A stretch of 64,000 nt of DNA from an uncultured Desulfobulbaceae bacterium (GCA_947259115.1 CAMYKS010000034.1:30726-94725), one strand, 5' to 3'; positions 35,205 to 44,663 are shown, counted from the stretch's first letter. Made by a program: numbers and translations. The notes: generated from the letters alone by a model not told the origin.

Positions 35205-37439
35205 ATGTCAGAGAACCTCGAAATAATCCATGAGTTTTCCAATGAGGTGCGCGACCTGCTGGAGCAGCTGGAGCCCTCTATACTTGACCTGGAAAAGGTC
35301 TGCAATGGCGAACAGGCCCAGGATTCTCCGGAAATATCAGAAGCCCTCAATAATATTTTCAGGCTGTTCCATTCCATCAAAGGTTCTTCAGGTTTTCTAC
35401 AGCTGAATAACATCACCGAGACGTCCCATGTGGCGGAAAGTCTGTTGGACAGAATCCGTTCCGGTTCCATGCAGATTCTACCCGGTTATATTGATCTGCT
35501 CTGCGGGGCCTGCGATTTTACCCATGAGTCCCTTGACTACCTGGATAAGCACCTTAACGACGAAGGTATGGCAGAAAAGGCCAGGGGACTGATTGATACT
35601 TTTCAGAAAATTCTCTCAGGTGAGGCATTGCCTCCAACAGTGGGAACCGGTACAAAATCTATTGAGAGCGAAACAGAGACCCGGACAGCTGAAGCACCGA
35701 TTCAGATAGACTTGGATCAGGAGCCGGATAATCTCAAGAATCCCAGGGTTGTCGAATTTTTTCTGCAGGAAGCCCAGGATCAGCTGCAGGTAATAGAACA
35801 GGATCTTCTGGGCTGGATTAAGTCCCCTGATGACACGGAATTGATGAACAAGCTTTTCGGTACAATCCACAGTTTCAAGGGTAATTGCGGTTTTATGAAT
35901 CTGGCAGATCCGGAGAGGCTGAGTCACAGCATGGAGACCTTGCTTGAGGGTGTCATTAACGGACTTGAGGTGGACAGGACTGAAGTGGCTGACCTCATGC
36001 TCACCCATCTCACTGCTTTCCGGGAAGTCCTCCATGATATTAGCGATGGGGGTCCCGGCAGGATTATCGACCTGGAAAGGCGACTCGCACCCATCAGGGA
36101 GTTTATTTCCCTGGAAGAGGAGGTGAAGGAAGAGTCTGAAGAACCGCGGGTTAAACTCGGAGAGATCCTGGTTGAAGAAGGTATTGTCTCGCCTGAGGAA
36201 TTGCAATCTGCACTTGCAACACAGAATGACAAAAAGCCCCTGGCCAAGAAACAGGATATACGGGTCAATCTGGGAAAACTGGATTCCTTGATAACCCTCA
36301 TAGGCGAGTTGGTTATCGCCGAGAATATGCTGATAAATAACCCTGACCTGGACGGCCTGGAACTGGAAAATTTTTCCAGGGCAGCCCAGCAGATGAATAA
36401 ACTTGTCAATGAACTGCAGGAAATGGCAACCGCCATCCGTTTGATTCCTGTGGCAGGGGTATTCAGTCGCATGAACCGGCTGGTTCATGACCTGGCCAGG
36501 AAATCAAAAAAGAAAATTGACCTGCAGATATCCGGGGAATCCACCGAGATGGATAAATCGGTTATTGAAAACGTGATTGATCCCCTGACCCATTTGATTC
36601 GCAACGCTGTGGATCACGGCCTTGAATCTCCTGAGGAGCGGTTGGCTGCCGGTAAACCGGAAACCGGAGTGATCCTCTTGAGTGCCAGTCATGAGGAAGG
36701 GGATGTGACGATCTACATCAAGGATGACGGGCGCGGCTTAAACAGGGAGAAGATCATTGCCACCGCAAAGAGGAAGGGGCTTATTACTGGTGACGGCTCG
36801 CAGTTGACTGACCTTCAGGTTCATAACCTCTTGTTTCGACCGGGCTTTTCAACCGCGGACAAAATTACAGAAGTTTCAGGGCGTGGGGTTGGCATGGACG
36901 TGGTCCTGCAGAACCTGAAAAACATCAGGGGAAATGTGCAGTTAAAAAGCAAAGCTGGTGAAGGCACAACGGTTATGCTGCGCATTCCACTTACCATGGC
37001 CATCATAGACGGCATGATGGTAAGGGTCGGCAAATCCCTTTTTATTGTGCCGATTCTTTCAATTAGGGAGTCCATATGCCCGGCAGCAGACACTGTTACC
37101 GTTACACCGGACGGGCATGAACTTGTCCGCATCAGAGAGCACCTTTTTCCTGTGGTCAGGCTGCATGCCGCCTACGATCTCGTCCCTGATAACTATGAGC
37201 TTGACAAGGGTATTCTTGTGGTTGTTGAGGCCCAGGGAAGGAATGCCTGTCTGTTTGTAGATGAGATAGTAGGACAGCAGCAAACCGTCATCAAGGGACT
37301 GTCGGACTTCATAGTCAAGACCGGCAATGTCAGGGGTGTTTCCGGATGTACAATTCTGGGTGATGGAAGTGTCTGCCTCATTCTGGATACCCATGCCCTT
37401 GTGGAAATGGATAAAACTGCAGAGATGCAGAAAATATAG
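35205..37439 (+). CDS. cheA: CheA histidine kinase with two Hpt domains
   Basis: CheA phosphorylates CheY and CheB when receptors are active. The 744-residue protein has two phosphotransfer domains, H-S-I-K-G-S-S (His56) and H-S-F-K-G-N-C (His222). A short segment near 317-340 (K-L-G-E-I-L-V-E-E-G-I-V) looks like a MshEN/GspE-N motif. Then come the dimerisation helices (about 355-440), the ATPase domain with L-I-R-N-A-V-D-H-G and G-R-G-V-G-M-D-V-V, and a C-terminal CheW-like domain (about 600-740). A single Hpt is usual, so the second site may feed a different receiver. cheW follows 49 bp later. Confidence 0.95.
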   Translation: MSENLEIIHEFSNEVRDLLEQLEPSILDLEKVCNGEQAQDSPEISEALNNIFRLFHSIKGSSGFLQLNNITETSHVAESLLDRIRSGSMQILPGYIDLLCGACDFTHESLDYLDKHLNDEGMAEKARGLIDTFQKILSGEALPPTVGTGTKSIESETETRTAEAPIQIDLDQEPDNLKNPRVVEFFLQEAQDQLQVIEQDLLGWIKSPDDTELMNKLFGTIHSFKGNCGFMNLADPERLSHSMETLLEGVINGLEVDRTEVADLMLTHLTAFREVLHDISDGGPGRIIDLERRLAPIREFISLEEEVKEESEEPRVKLGEILVEEGIVSPEELQSALATQNDKKPLAKKQDIRVNLGKLDSLITLIGELVIAENMLINNPDLDGLELENFSRAAQQMNKLVNELQEMATAIRLIPVAGVFSRMNRLVHDLARKSKKKIDLQISGESTEMDKSVIENVIDPLTHLIRNAVDHGLESPEERLAAGKPETGVILLSASHEEGDVTIYIKDDGRGLNREKIIATAKRKGLITGDGSQLTDLQVHNLLFRPGFSTADKITEVSGRGVGMDVVLQNLKNIRGNVQLKSKAGEGTTVMLRIPLTMAIIDGMMVRVGKSLFIVPILSIRESICPAADTVTVTPDGHELVRIREHLFPVVRLHAAYDLVPDNYELDKGILVVVEAQGRNACLFVDEIVGQQQTVIKGLSDFIVKTGNVRGVSGCTILGDGSVCLILDTHALVEMDKTAEMQKI

Positions 37440-37488
37440 CACCGTGCTGATAGAGTTACCGTAAGAGACAAAAGAGGAGATGAAGCTT

Positions 37489-38004
37489 ATGAATGCCAAC
37501 CAGAATGCATTTGATCTTGATGATGATTTATTTGATGATGAGGATACCCAGAAGGATAAATATCTCACCTTTTGTATTGCCACTGAGGATTATGGTATTG
37601 CCATCGCAAATGTAACGGAGATTATCGGTATACAGAGTATTACGGAAATACCGGAAATGCCTGAGTATATCAAGGGCGTCATAAATCTTCGGGGCAAGGT
37701 TATTCCTGTCATGGATGTGCGCCTTCGCTTCAAATTGCCACCGCGTGAATATGATGAGAGAACCTGTATTGTAGTCGTTGAAATTGACGGTGCTTCGGTT
37801 GGGCTCGTCGTTGACACGGTCAATGAAGTTGTGGATATCCCCGAAGACCAGGTGGAACCGCCGCCGAAAAGTAAACACAAGGGAGGAGGTTATATTCAGG
37901 GAATAGGTAAAATCGGCAAGGAAGTAAAAATACTGCTTGATATCAACAAGATCCTCTACGAGGAGGAACTGGCAACACTCAGTGAGGCGACTCAGAGTGC
38001 GTAA
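37489..38004 (+). CDS. cheW: CheW coupling protein
   Basis: CheW links receptor tips to CheA. The 171-residue protein has an acidic N-terminal extension (about 25 residues, D-D-D-L-F-D-D-E-D) and a standard CheW fold with G-I-A-I-A-N-V-T-E-I-I-G, V-I-N-L-R-G-K-V-I-P-V-M-D and V-G-L-V-V-D-T-V-N-E-V. GGAG lies 9 bases before the ATG at 37489; an earlier ATG at 37480 abuts the Shine-Dalgarno sequence and is unlikely. Confidence 0.93.
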   Translation: MNANQNAFDLDDDLFDDEDTQKDKYLTFCIATEDYGIAIANVTEIIGIQSITEIPEMPEYIKGVINLRGKVIPVMDVRLRFKLPPREYDERTCIVVVEIDGASVGLVVDTVNEVVDIPEDQVEPPPKSKHKGGGYIQGIGKIGKEVKILLDINKILYEEELATLSEATQSA

Positions 38005-38154
38005 AGCTGGTGATTTTTTTAAGTGCATGTACTGGAAAGATTAGAAAAAATAAGCGGGTCAAGCAGTTTTTCATTATGCTGTTTAGGCAATGTTCTGTTG
38101 GAATTCAGGGCATGCGATAAGGGAACAGAGTATTTATAGCAGCATTGCAAAACA

Positions 38155-39024
38155 ATGAAGGAGCCCAGTCCACAGAAACAGCCTTTTTTTGAATCGTCTT
38201 TGATGACGATGACAGACCGGGAATTCCGGTTATTACGTGATTTGGTCTATACACGGTTGGGTATCAATCTAACCGCTAAAAAGCGCTCCATGTTGATTGG
38301 ACGTTTACAGAAACTACTTCGTACTTCAGGGTTTAAAACCTTTCAGGACTACTATGATCATCTGGTGAATGCACCCAACCTGACCGCCATGAACGAACTG
38401 GTCAATCGGGTTACAACCAATTATTCTTATTTTTATCGGGGCAAGAGTCATTTTGAATTTTTCAGCCAAAGAGCTTTTCCGGAGATTCTTGAGATTTTAC
38501 GAAAAAGAAATTCAAGGGATTTACGGATCTGGACCGCAGGCTGTTCAACAGGGGAGGAGCCCTACATGGTCGCCATGCTGATGAAGGACTACCTTGGCAA
38601 GGAATATGGCTTGTGGGATGGGGGCATATTAGCCACCGATATTTCGGAGAAAGCTCTCCGGTTTGCTCAAGAGGGGATTTATCCGGACGACAGGGCGAAA
38701 GAACTTCCAGCCCATTTGAAAAAGCAATATTTCACTACAATGGTAGATGGTCAAATTGCTGTTAAGGATGTGGTTAAAAGGGAGGTAGTTTTCAGAAAAT
38801 TCAATCTGAAAAATACAACCTTTCCATTTAAAAAAAAGTTCCAGATAATATTCTGCCGTAATGTCATGATTTACTTTGACAAACAGACACGGGAAAAACT
38901 AATGCAGCAATATAATGCCATAACCGAACCCGGTGGCTATTTATTTATTGGACACTCGGAAACCCTTGGGCGGGATCAACAATACTACAAGTATATTATG
39001 CCTGCTGTGTACCAGAAAGTATAG
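38155..39024 (+). CDS. cheR: CheR protein-glutamate methyltransferase
   Basis: CheR methylates receptor glutamates with S-adenosylmethionine. The 289-residue protein has the N-terminal helical domain and the SAM-binding domain with I-W-T-A-G-C-S-T-G-E-E-P-Y, A-T-D-I-S, I-F-C-R-N-V-M-I-Y-F and G-G-Y-L-F-I-G-H-S-E, all standard. It sits between cheW and cheB, as expected. The first ATG is used though no strong ribosome binding site precedes it; an inner ATG at 38203 is possible. Confidence 0.93.
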   Translation: MKEPSPQKQPFFESSLMTMTDREFRLLRDLVYTRLGINLTAKKRSMLIGRLQKLLRTSGFKTFQDYYDHLVNAPNLTAMNELVNRVTTNYSYFYRGKSHFEFFSQRAFPEILEILRKRNSRDLRIWTAGCSTGEEPYMVAMLMKDYLGKEYGLWDGGILATDISEKALRFAQEGIYPDDRAKELPAHLKKQYFTTMVDGQIAVKDVVKREVVFRKFNLKNTTFPFKKKFQIIFCRNVMIYFDKQTREKLMQQYNAITEPGGYLFIGHSETLGRDQQYYKYIMPAVYQKV

Positions 39025-39054
39025 CTGATGAAATAAAGCCTAAGCCTTTGACAC

Positions 39055-40131
39055 ATGAGTACTATTCTTAATTCAAAAAAAACCAAAAGAACGATCAGGG
39101 TGTTGATTGTTGATGACTCTGCTCTGGTGTGCGAGATCCTCAAGGAGAGATTATCCCGGGAGCCGGGCATTGAGGTGGTGGGCACTGCACCTGATGCCTA
39201 TGGAGCCAGGGATATGATAGTACGGTTACGGCCCGATGTCATGACCCTTGATGTAGAGATGCCGCGTATGAACGGGGTGGAATTCCTAAGGCGACTTATG
39301 CCACAATACCCCATCCCGGTTATCATGGTCAGTTCCCTGACCAGAAAAGGCACGCGTATCGCCATTGAATCACTGGAGGCAGGTGCCGTTGATTTTGTTA
39401 CAAAACCATCGGCAGATCTCGGACGCGGCCAGGAAATCATGGTGATGGAACTCTGCACAAAGATTAAAATTGCTTCAACGGCAAATGTTTCCCACTGGAA
39501 GGAAAAGCGCATTCAACTTCCGTCCGGGCAAAGAATATTAACGGGAACAAAATTTAAGAAAGCAGCAAAAACGGTGATCGCCATGGGAGCCTCCACAGGA
39601 GGCATTGAGGCCATTACAGAGATTGTTTCCAAGTTTCCTGCTGAAACTCCAGGGGTTGTGGTCGTGCAGCATATGCCCCCGATATTCACCCTCATGTTTG
39701 CTGATCGTTTGAATGCGAAAAGTGCTATGTTGGTCAAAGAGGCTGCTGACGGTGATATGATAAGGCCCGGGCTGGTGCTGGTAGCTCCTGGAGATAAGCA
39801 TCTGCGGGTGGAAAAAACAGATTCCGGCTTTCGGGTAAGGACCAGTATGGAAGACAAGGTCTGCGGGCACAGGCCCTCGGTGGAGGTAATGATGCAGGCA
39901 ATGGCAAAGCATGTCGGTCCAAACGGTATAGGCATTATGTTGTCCGGTATGGGCCGCGATGGGGCTGACGGTATGCTGGCAATGCGCAATGCCGGAGCCA
40001 GAACCATAGCACAGGATGAGGCCAGCAGTGTCGTTTTCGGCATGCCGAAAGAGGCCTTTCAGCGTGGTGGGGCGGAACGTCTCATGCCGCTGCAGAAAAT
40101 TGGTCCGGAAATCATAAAGCTTCTCTCCTGA
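39055..40131 (+). CDS. cheB: CheB protein-glutamate methylesterase/deamidase
   Basis: CheB removes receptor methyl groups. The 358-residue protein has a receiver domain (phosphorylation Asp in L-D-V-E-M-P) and a methylesterase domain with the catalytic Ser in G-A-S-T-G-G, His in V-V-Q-H-M-P-P and Asp in L-S-G-M-G-R-D-G-A-D-G. All catalytic residues are intact. It follows cheR after 30 bp, so adaptation genes are coexpressed. Confidence 0.94.
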   Translation: MSTILNSKKTKRTIRVLIVDDSALVCEILKERLSREPGIEVVGTAPDAYGARDMIVRLRPDVMTLDVEMPRMNGVEFLRRLMPQYPIPVIMVSSLTRKGTRIAIESLEAGAVDFVTKPSADLGRGQEIMVMELCTKIKIASTANVSHWKEKRIQLPSGQRILTGTKFKKAAKTVIAMGASTGGIEAITEIVSKFPAETPGVVVVQHMPPIFTLMFADRLNAKSAMLVKEAADGDMIRPGLVLVAPGDKHLRVEKTDSGFRVRTSMEDKVCGHRPSVEVMMQAMAKHVGPNGIGIMLSGMGRDGADGMLAMRNAGARTIAQDEASSVVFGMPKEAFQRGGAERLMPLQKIGPEIIKLLS

Positions 40132-40283
40132 TAGCGGGAAGTTTTATTGTGATATATGGGATAACTGTTTGTTATCTCCTTAAAATTATGTATTGTTTGG
40201 CTATGTGCGGATTTGGAAAAGAAGTGAAGCAGAAAAATGCCCTGCATGAGCAGTACGGGCCCAGGATGCGAGGTGATTGAGCT

Positions 40284-41651
40284 ATGGATATTGATGCCAC
40301 AAGGATACTGATTGTTGATGATAGTGCTGTAGTACGCAAGTCTCTTACTAAGCTCCTGGAGGAATCCGGAGCTGAGGTCACAGCTGCTGAAGATGGGGAA
40401 AAAGGTTTGGAAATTGCACTTAGCCAATCCTTTGACCTTATCATCACTGATGTTGAAATGCCGAAACTCGGTGGTTATGCCTTGTGCCTCAAACTCAAAA
40501 ATAATCCTGCCACCAGGACTACTCCTGTTATCATTTTGAGTACACAGGACAGCGACGAAGCAATCGAGAGGGGCTTTCAGGCAGGGGCTACGGCTTACAT
40601 TTCAAAATCCGATGCCATGTCGCAGCTCAAAAAGACAATTGAAAAGGTACTCGATAAATCGTCCTTTAAGCAGGAACGCACCGTTTTGGTAGTGGACGAT
40701 TCAAAGACCATCCGCTTCCTGGTGGAGAAGGGGTTGTCTGAAGCCGGTTTTCATGTATTGACTGCCACAAATGGCAAGGAAGGCCTTGCTATGGTTAATA
40801 TAAGGGTGCCGGATCTTATTTTGAGTGATATCAATATGCCGGAAATGAATGGCATTGACTTCTGTAAACAGATAAAGACCAATCCGGAATGGACCAAGGT
40901 TCCTTTTGTTGTCATGAGCTCCCATAGTGAACGGTCCCTGGTGCGCGGCATGATAGATCAGGGCGCCACCACCTATATCGTCAAGCCCTTTAACCTGGAT
41001 CAGCTTGTCGTAACCATTGAGAACCTTCTCTCAGACCACTTTCTGCAGCTGCTTGAAGATAAGGAGCGCTTGGACAGTGAACGCAAGATGATGCTGGCGA
41101 GCATTATCAGCATTGTAACCGCTCTGGAAGCCCGGCATGAATATGCCCAGGGGCATTCCGAGGCCGTGGCCCGTATCGTTGCCGGCATGGGGAAAGCCCT
41201 GAAAATGGCACCTGAAGAAATTGACTTGTTGAAAATAGCAGCGAAAATACACAACCTTGGCTATGTCGCTATCCCTGATAAAATTCTCTTGAAACCGGGG
41301 AAATTGAGCGACGAAGAGTATGCTGTCATGAAGCAGCATCCTATTGAAGGGGCGCATATCCTGACCTCAAATCCTGCCCTGAAAGATATTATTCCTGCTT
41401 TGCGGAGCCACCATGAACGCTATGATGGAGCAGGTTATCCCGATGGGCTGAAAAAAGAGGAAATTCATCTCTGGGCTCGCATGATTGCCGTTGCAGATAC
41501 CTATAAGGCTCTCACGAGTGTCAGGCCATACAGGTCTGCCCAGTCAAAGGAAAAAGCCCTGGAACTTATCGCAGATCTGCGGGGAAACAGACTTTGTCCA
41601 AAATGTGTGGACGTATTTATGGATTTGATTAACAAGAACCCAAACAGATAA
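40284..41651 (+). CDS. Response regulator: REC-REC-degenerate HD-GYP
   Basis: The 455-residue protein has two receiver domains (Asp56 in I-T-D-V-E-M-P and Asp182 in L-S-D-I-N-M-P), a coiled linker and an HD-GYP-like domain (about 265-455). The H-H-E-R-Y-D-G-A-G-Y-P-D-G block is intact, but the metal-binding H-D is H-N (323-324), the following G-K is G-Y, and the A-D-x-x-D-A-L motif is A-D-T-Y-K-A-L. Active HD-GYP enzymes hydrolyse cyclic di-GMP; these changes argue against catalysis. It may bind cyclic di-GMP or CheA instead. GAGGTGA precedes the ATG. It lies inside the che operon. Confidence 0.88.
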   Translation: MDIDATRILIVDDSAVVRKSLTKLLEESGAEVTAAEDGEKGLEIALSQSFDLIITDVEMPKLGGYALCLKLKNNPATRTTPVIILSTQDSDEAIERGFQAGATAYISKSDAMSQLKKTIEKVLDKSSFKQERTVLVVDDSKTIRFLVEKGLSEAGFHVLTATNGKEGLAMVNIRVPDLILSDINMPEMNGIDFCKQIKTNPEWTKVPFVVMSSHSERSLVRGMIDQGATTYIVKPFNLDQLVVTIENLLSDHFLQLLEDKERLDSERKMMLASIISIVTALEARHEYAQGHSEAVARIVAGMGKALKMAPEEIDLLKIAAKIHNLGYVAIPDKILLKPGKLSDEEYAVMKQHPIEGAHILTSNPALKDIIPALRSHHERYDGAGYPDGLKKEEIHLWARMIAVADTYKALTSVRPYRSAQSKEKALELIADLRGNRLCPKCVDVFMDLINKNPNR

Positions 41652-41783
41652 TTATATACCCTTTTATCTCGTAAGGTGAATCTTAGGGAAGAGCAATAAT
41701 AACTATCTTATCTGATGCAAGCAGGAAAAATATTGTTAGACTGGATACAGGCAAGTGGAGCAGGATTGGCAATGGAAGGATAA

Positions 41784-42296
41784 ATGCGGCAGGCCATTAA
41801 CGAGAGAAGGGTCGACATACCGATATATATCGGGGTTGGAGAAATTGCTGTTTCGAAGAATCCCGATAATGTCCTGGTGACATCGCTGGGTTCCTGTGTG
41901 GCCGTTATTGTGTTGGCACCCGGGATCTGCGGGGCCGGGCTGGCACATGTCGCCTTGCCCTCATCAAGCGTGAACCTGGAGCAGTCGTGCGTCAAACCCG
42001 GATATTATGCCGACACCGGGATACCCAGGCTGTTGGCGGGCATGGATAAATTGCATGGGGGCAAAAGGGGACGTTTGTTGGTCAAGCTTGTGGGGGGGGC
42101 CAATATAATGGATCCAAACAGTACCTTTGATATCGGCAAGAGGAATGTGTTGGCCATCAAGAAGATTCTCTGGGAAAACAGGCTGGGGGTCCTTGTGGAA
42201 GACCTCGGCGAGGATATTTCCAGAAATGTAAGGGTAAGAGTTGCTACGGGACAGGTTCTGGTAAAAACCTTGGGCAAGGAGCGGATGATACTATGA
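41784..42296 (+). CDS. cheD: CheD chemoreceptor glutamine deamidase
   Basis: CheD deamidates receptor glutamines and can be bound and regulated by CheC. The 170-residue protein has the catalytic Cys in L-G-S-C-V, the His in A-H-V-A-L-P, and the usual V-K-L-V-G-G-A-N segment. GGAAGGA precedes the ATG. Its stop overlaps the ATG of the next CheY by 4 bp (ATGA), a sign of translational coupling. Confidence 0.92.
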   Translation: MRQAINERRVDIPIYIGVGEIAVSKNPDNVLVTSLGSCVAVIVLAPGICGAGLAHVALPSSSVNLEQSCVKPGYYADTGIPRLLAGMDKLHGGKRGRLLVKLVGGANIMDPNSTFDIGKRNVLAIKKILWENRLGVLVEDLGEDISRNVRVRVATGQVLVKTLGKERMIL

Positions 42297-42703
42297 AGAT
42301 GACAATTGTTATAGCGGATGACTCAAGGACTGCCCGCTTTCTCATCCGGCAGTATCTGGAAATGGTAGGATTTTATCAGGCTGAGTTCATTGAGGCGGAA
42401 AATGGCAGTCAGGCCTTGCAGATTGTCAAGGAAAGGCAAGCAGACCTGCTGTTTACCGACTATAAAATGCCTGAAATGGACGGTCTTGACCTTTTACGCA
42501 GAGTCAAGGCAAGTCCCAGGTTGCATGACTTGCCCGTGATAGTCATAACAAGTTTTGCCAATCAGGCAAAAATTGATGAACTTTCTGAGAATGGGGCTCT
42601 GGCAGTCCTGCAGAAACCCCTGTCATTGTCTAAGTTGCATGAAACCATGAAACCGTTTTTAAGTGCTGAAGACTACGGAGAACAGGACATTGAAAGAGAG
42701 TGA
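42293..42703 (+). CDS. CheY-like response regulator
   Basis: A single receiver domain of 136 residues with D-D near residue 9, the phosphorylation Asp in F-T-D-Y-K-M-P and Lys in L-Q-K-P. It is translationally coupled to cheD and overlaps the next gene. It probably carries the CheA phosphate to the flagellar motor or acts with the adjacent CheX-like phosphatase; which of the two CheY proteins is the main one cannot be told. Confidence 0.88.
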   Translation: MKMTIVIADDSRTARFLIRQYLEMVGFYQAEFIEAENGSQALQIVKERQADLLFTDYKMPEMDGLDLLRRVKASPRLHDLPVIVITSFANQAKIDELSENGALAVLQKPLSLSKLHETMKPFLSAEDYGEQDIERE

Positions 42704-43154
42704 TTCCTTGCAGAAATCTCTGGTAAGGGCGGTCTTGGCCACCATGGAGAATATTGCCTTTGAGGAGCCTGAGGTTTTACCCGGCCCAATAAACATCACA
42801 GGGGAAACAGTATCCTTTTCCCTGCAGGTTGTCTCGCCATACCTTTTGCTGGCCAGGATTGAGATACCCAACGAATTGGCGGCGAGATTGACAAGGACAA
42901 TATATCGTGATGCTGAAAAGGAAATCACAGGTGTTCTTCTTGATGATACAGTGGGTGAACTGCTCAATACCATCATCGGGACCATGATGGGTGATTTGAC
43001 CCTGGGAGAGAGAATTTTTGAAATGGGCCTGCCCCAGAAGATCACTGGAGAAAAAGATGTTCCATCGGGGAATGCCCGCAGAAACTTTTTCCGTATTGAA
43101 AAAATCCCCTTTTGTCTGGAAATCTATGGAGATGCATTTGTTGAGCCGGTATAG
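42663..43154 (+). CDS. CheX/CheC-like CheY phosphatase family protein
   Basis: A 163-residue protein with the CheX-type fold: a strand block with G-E-T-V-S-F-S-L-Q-V, an amphipathic helix, and G-E-L-L-N-T-I-I-G-T-M-M-G-D, which carries the Glu-x-x-Asn pair used to hydrolyse phospho-CheY. It lies between two cheY genes and ahead of cheC, so dephosphorylation of CheY is the likely job. The GTG start at 42663 gives a 41 bp overlap with cheY; a TTG at 42690, preceded by GGAG, is a good alternative. Confidence 0.75.
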   Translation: MLKTTENRTLKESDSLQKSLVRAVLATMENIAFEEPEVLPGPINITGETVSFSLQVVSPYLLLARIEIPNELAARLTRTIYRDAEKEITGVLLDDTVGELLNTIIGTMMGDLTLGERIFEMGLPQKITGEKDVPSGNARRNFFRIEKIPFCLEIYGDAFVEPV

Positions 43155-43313
43155 CGGCTTTTTCTGCAGAGGTGCGGCTGCAGTAAATTTAACAGTCGAA
43201 TCCATCTTGCTGACACGAAAAAGACGAATGCAATAAAAGTAAGCCCTGATTTCAGGGTTATCAAATATTCCCCCTCAACAAAAATATTTAATTGAACGGA
43301 TACGGTTAATACG

Positions 43314-43697
43314 ATGATAGAAAAAATTCTCATAGTTGATGATTCGCCTGTTTCCAGGAAGATAATGAAAAGTTGTATCCCTGAAGATAGAGGATATGAC
43401 CTGTTTGAGGCAGGTGACGGCCAGAGTGGTATTGACAAATATCAGGAACTGAAGCCCGACCTGACCTTTATGGACCTCACCATGCCGGTTATGGACGGAA
43501 TGCAGGCCCTGCAGGAAATTATCAGGATCGATCCGCAGGCTGTCGTCGTAGTCTGTACTGCTGATGTGCAGATGAAAACCATCTTTAAGGTCATGAATTT
43601 AGGGGCGCTCATGGTGGTACGAAAGCCGATTAACAAGCAGACCATTGATGAAGCTATACAAAAAGCCGAGGATAAGCTGAAGAACACTCAGCAGTGA
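43314..43697 (+). CDS. CheY-like response regulator
   Basis: A 127-residue receiver with D-D-S near residue 9, the phosphorylation Asp in F-M-D-L-T-M-P and the conserved Lys in R-K-P. It stands 3 bp before cheC and 160 bp after the CheX-like gene. Pairing of a CheY with CheC suggests that this regulator is the substrate of CheC or stimulates CheC-CheD binding, as known in Bacillus and Thermotoga. Confidence 0.88.
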   Translation: MIEKILIVDDSPVSRKIMKSCIPEDRGYDLFEAGDGQSGIDKYQELKPDLTFMDLTMPVMDGMQALQEIIRIDPQAVVVVCTADVQMKTIFKVMNLGALMVVRKPINKQTIDEAIQKAEDKLKNTQQ

Positions 43698-43700
43698 ATT

Positions 43701-44345
43701 ATGGACAAATTTGAGAGCATCATAAGTAACGAAGAACTGGATATCCTCCAGGAGGTCATGAATATTGCCTTTGGCAAAGCCTCTGCCGATCTGGCCGAGG
43801 TTATTGATATCTACGTTGTCTTAAGCATCCCTGACATTAAGCTCATGAAAACAGCAGAGGTCCCCGGCTATATTGAAGCGGAAATTGACGATATTGAGAA
43901 TATCAGCATCATCAAACAGAGCTATACCGGCAAGTTTCATGGCACCGCCCTTCTCTTATTTCCCGGGGGAGCAGGGAAAAAACTTTTTTCACTCTTTGAC
44001 AATAATGGTGCTGATGTTCCTGAAGGTGAAGGTCTTGACGTAATGGGTGAAAGGGAAAGCCTGCTTGAAGTAGGCAATTTATTGATAAGAACCTCTGTCA
44101 GCAAGGTGGCTGAATTGTTGGATGACGTTGTGAGCTACAGACCCTCCCGTATAATTGTTGAAAGTAAAGCAGGTGATATAGTGGACTGGGATCTGGCCGA
44201 GCCGGAAGGGCCGGCAATATTGATGCGCACAGTTTTCAGCTTCGATAAACGGGATATTAGCGGTCTGCTTTTTCTCATCCCAAGCTATAAATCATTTGAC
44301 TGGCTCAAGAAGGCTTTGCATGCATTTCTCCAGCAGTATGAATAG
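43701..44345 (+). CDS. cheC: CheC-like CheY phosphatase
   Basis: The 214-residue protein has one complete phosphatase motif, E-V-M-N-I-A-F-G-K-A (Glu and Asn, residues 18-25), and a second, E-V-G-N-L-L-I-R-T, that keeps Glu and Asn but has lost the small residues after them. CheC removes phosphate from CheY-P and sequesters CheD. With cheD and two cheY genes in the same cluster, this makes a complete three-way adaptation system of the Bacillus type. It is the last che gene; the next gene is 318 bp away. Confidence 0.82.
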   Translation: MDKFESIISNEELDILQEVMNIAFGKASADLAEVIDIYVVLSIPDIKLMKTAEVPGYIEAEIDDIENISIIKQSYTGKFHGTALLLFPGGAGKKLFSLFDNNGADVPEGEGLDVMGERESLLEVGNLLIRTSVSKVAELLDDVVSYRPSRIIVESKAGDIVDWDLAEPEGPAILMRTVFSFDKRDISGLLFLIPSYKSFDWLKKALHAFLQQYE

Positions 44346-44663
44346 ACTATACGCTTCTGGTGCCTTATCCCTCAAGGGAATATGAGCAACTCCTCCCTAC
44401 CCCTCCGGTTAACATAGTTCAATCCTGTTCGCTACTTTTTGTCAAAGGCACTACATGTTGTAATGTTTTTCATGTTGACATACAATATGTAGTAATTTAT
44501 ATATGTTATGGGGTGTGATTATGCGGCAGAACCCGGCCCTCAGAATCTGGCTGGTGTGTTGAAGGCGGAAGGGCTGACGCAACCGATGTCCCGGCACTCT
44601 ATATCGGTATATTGGGATTATAGTAGTTAATTGCTTTAATTTAACCCGCAGGATGCTTTATAT
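44346..44663. other. Intergenic gap between che cluster and J-domain gene
   Basis: It holds a strong promoter candidate (44475-44503) and a 40-codon frame from 44508 to 44630 that starts near the expected transcription start but has no recognised family. Nothing else is seen. Confidence 0.45.
44475..44503 (+). promoter_or_regulatory. Sigma-70-type promoter
   Basis: TTGACA at 44475-44480 and TATATA at 44498-44503 are separated by 17 bp, matching the housekeeping consensus. It would drive the J-domain protein gene at 44664 with a leader of about 150 bases. Confidence 0.65.
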
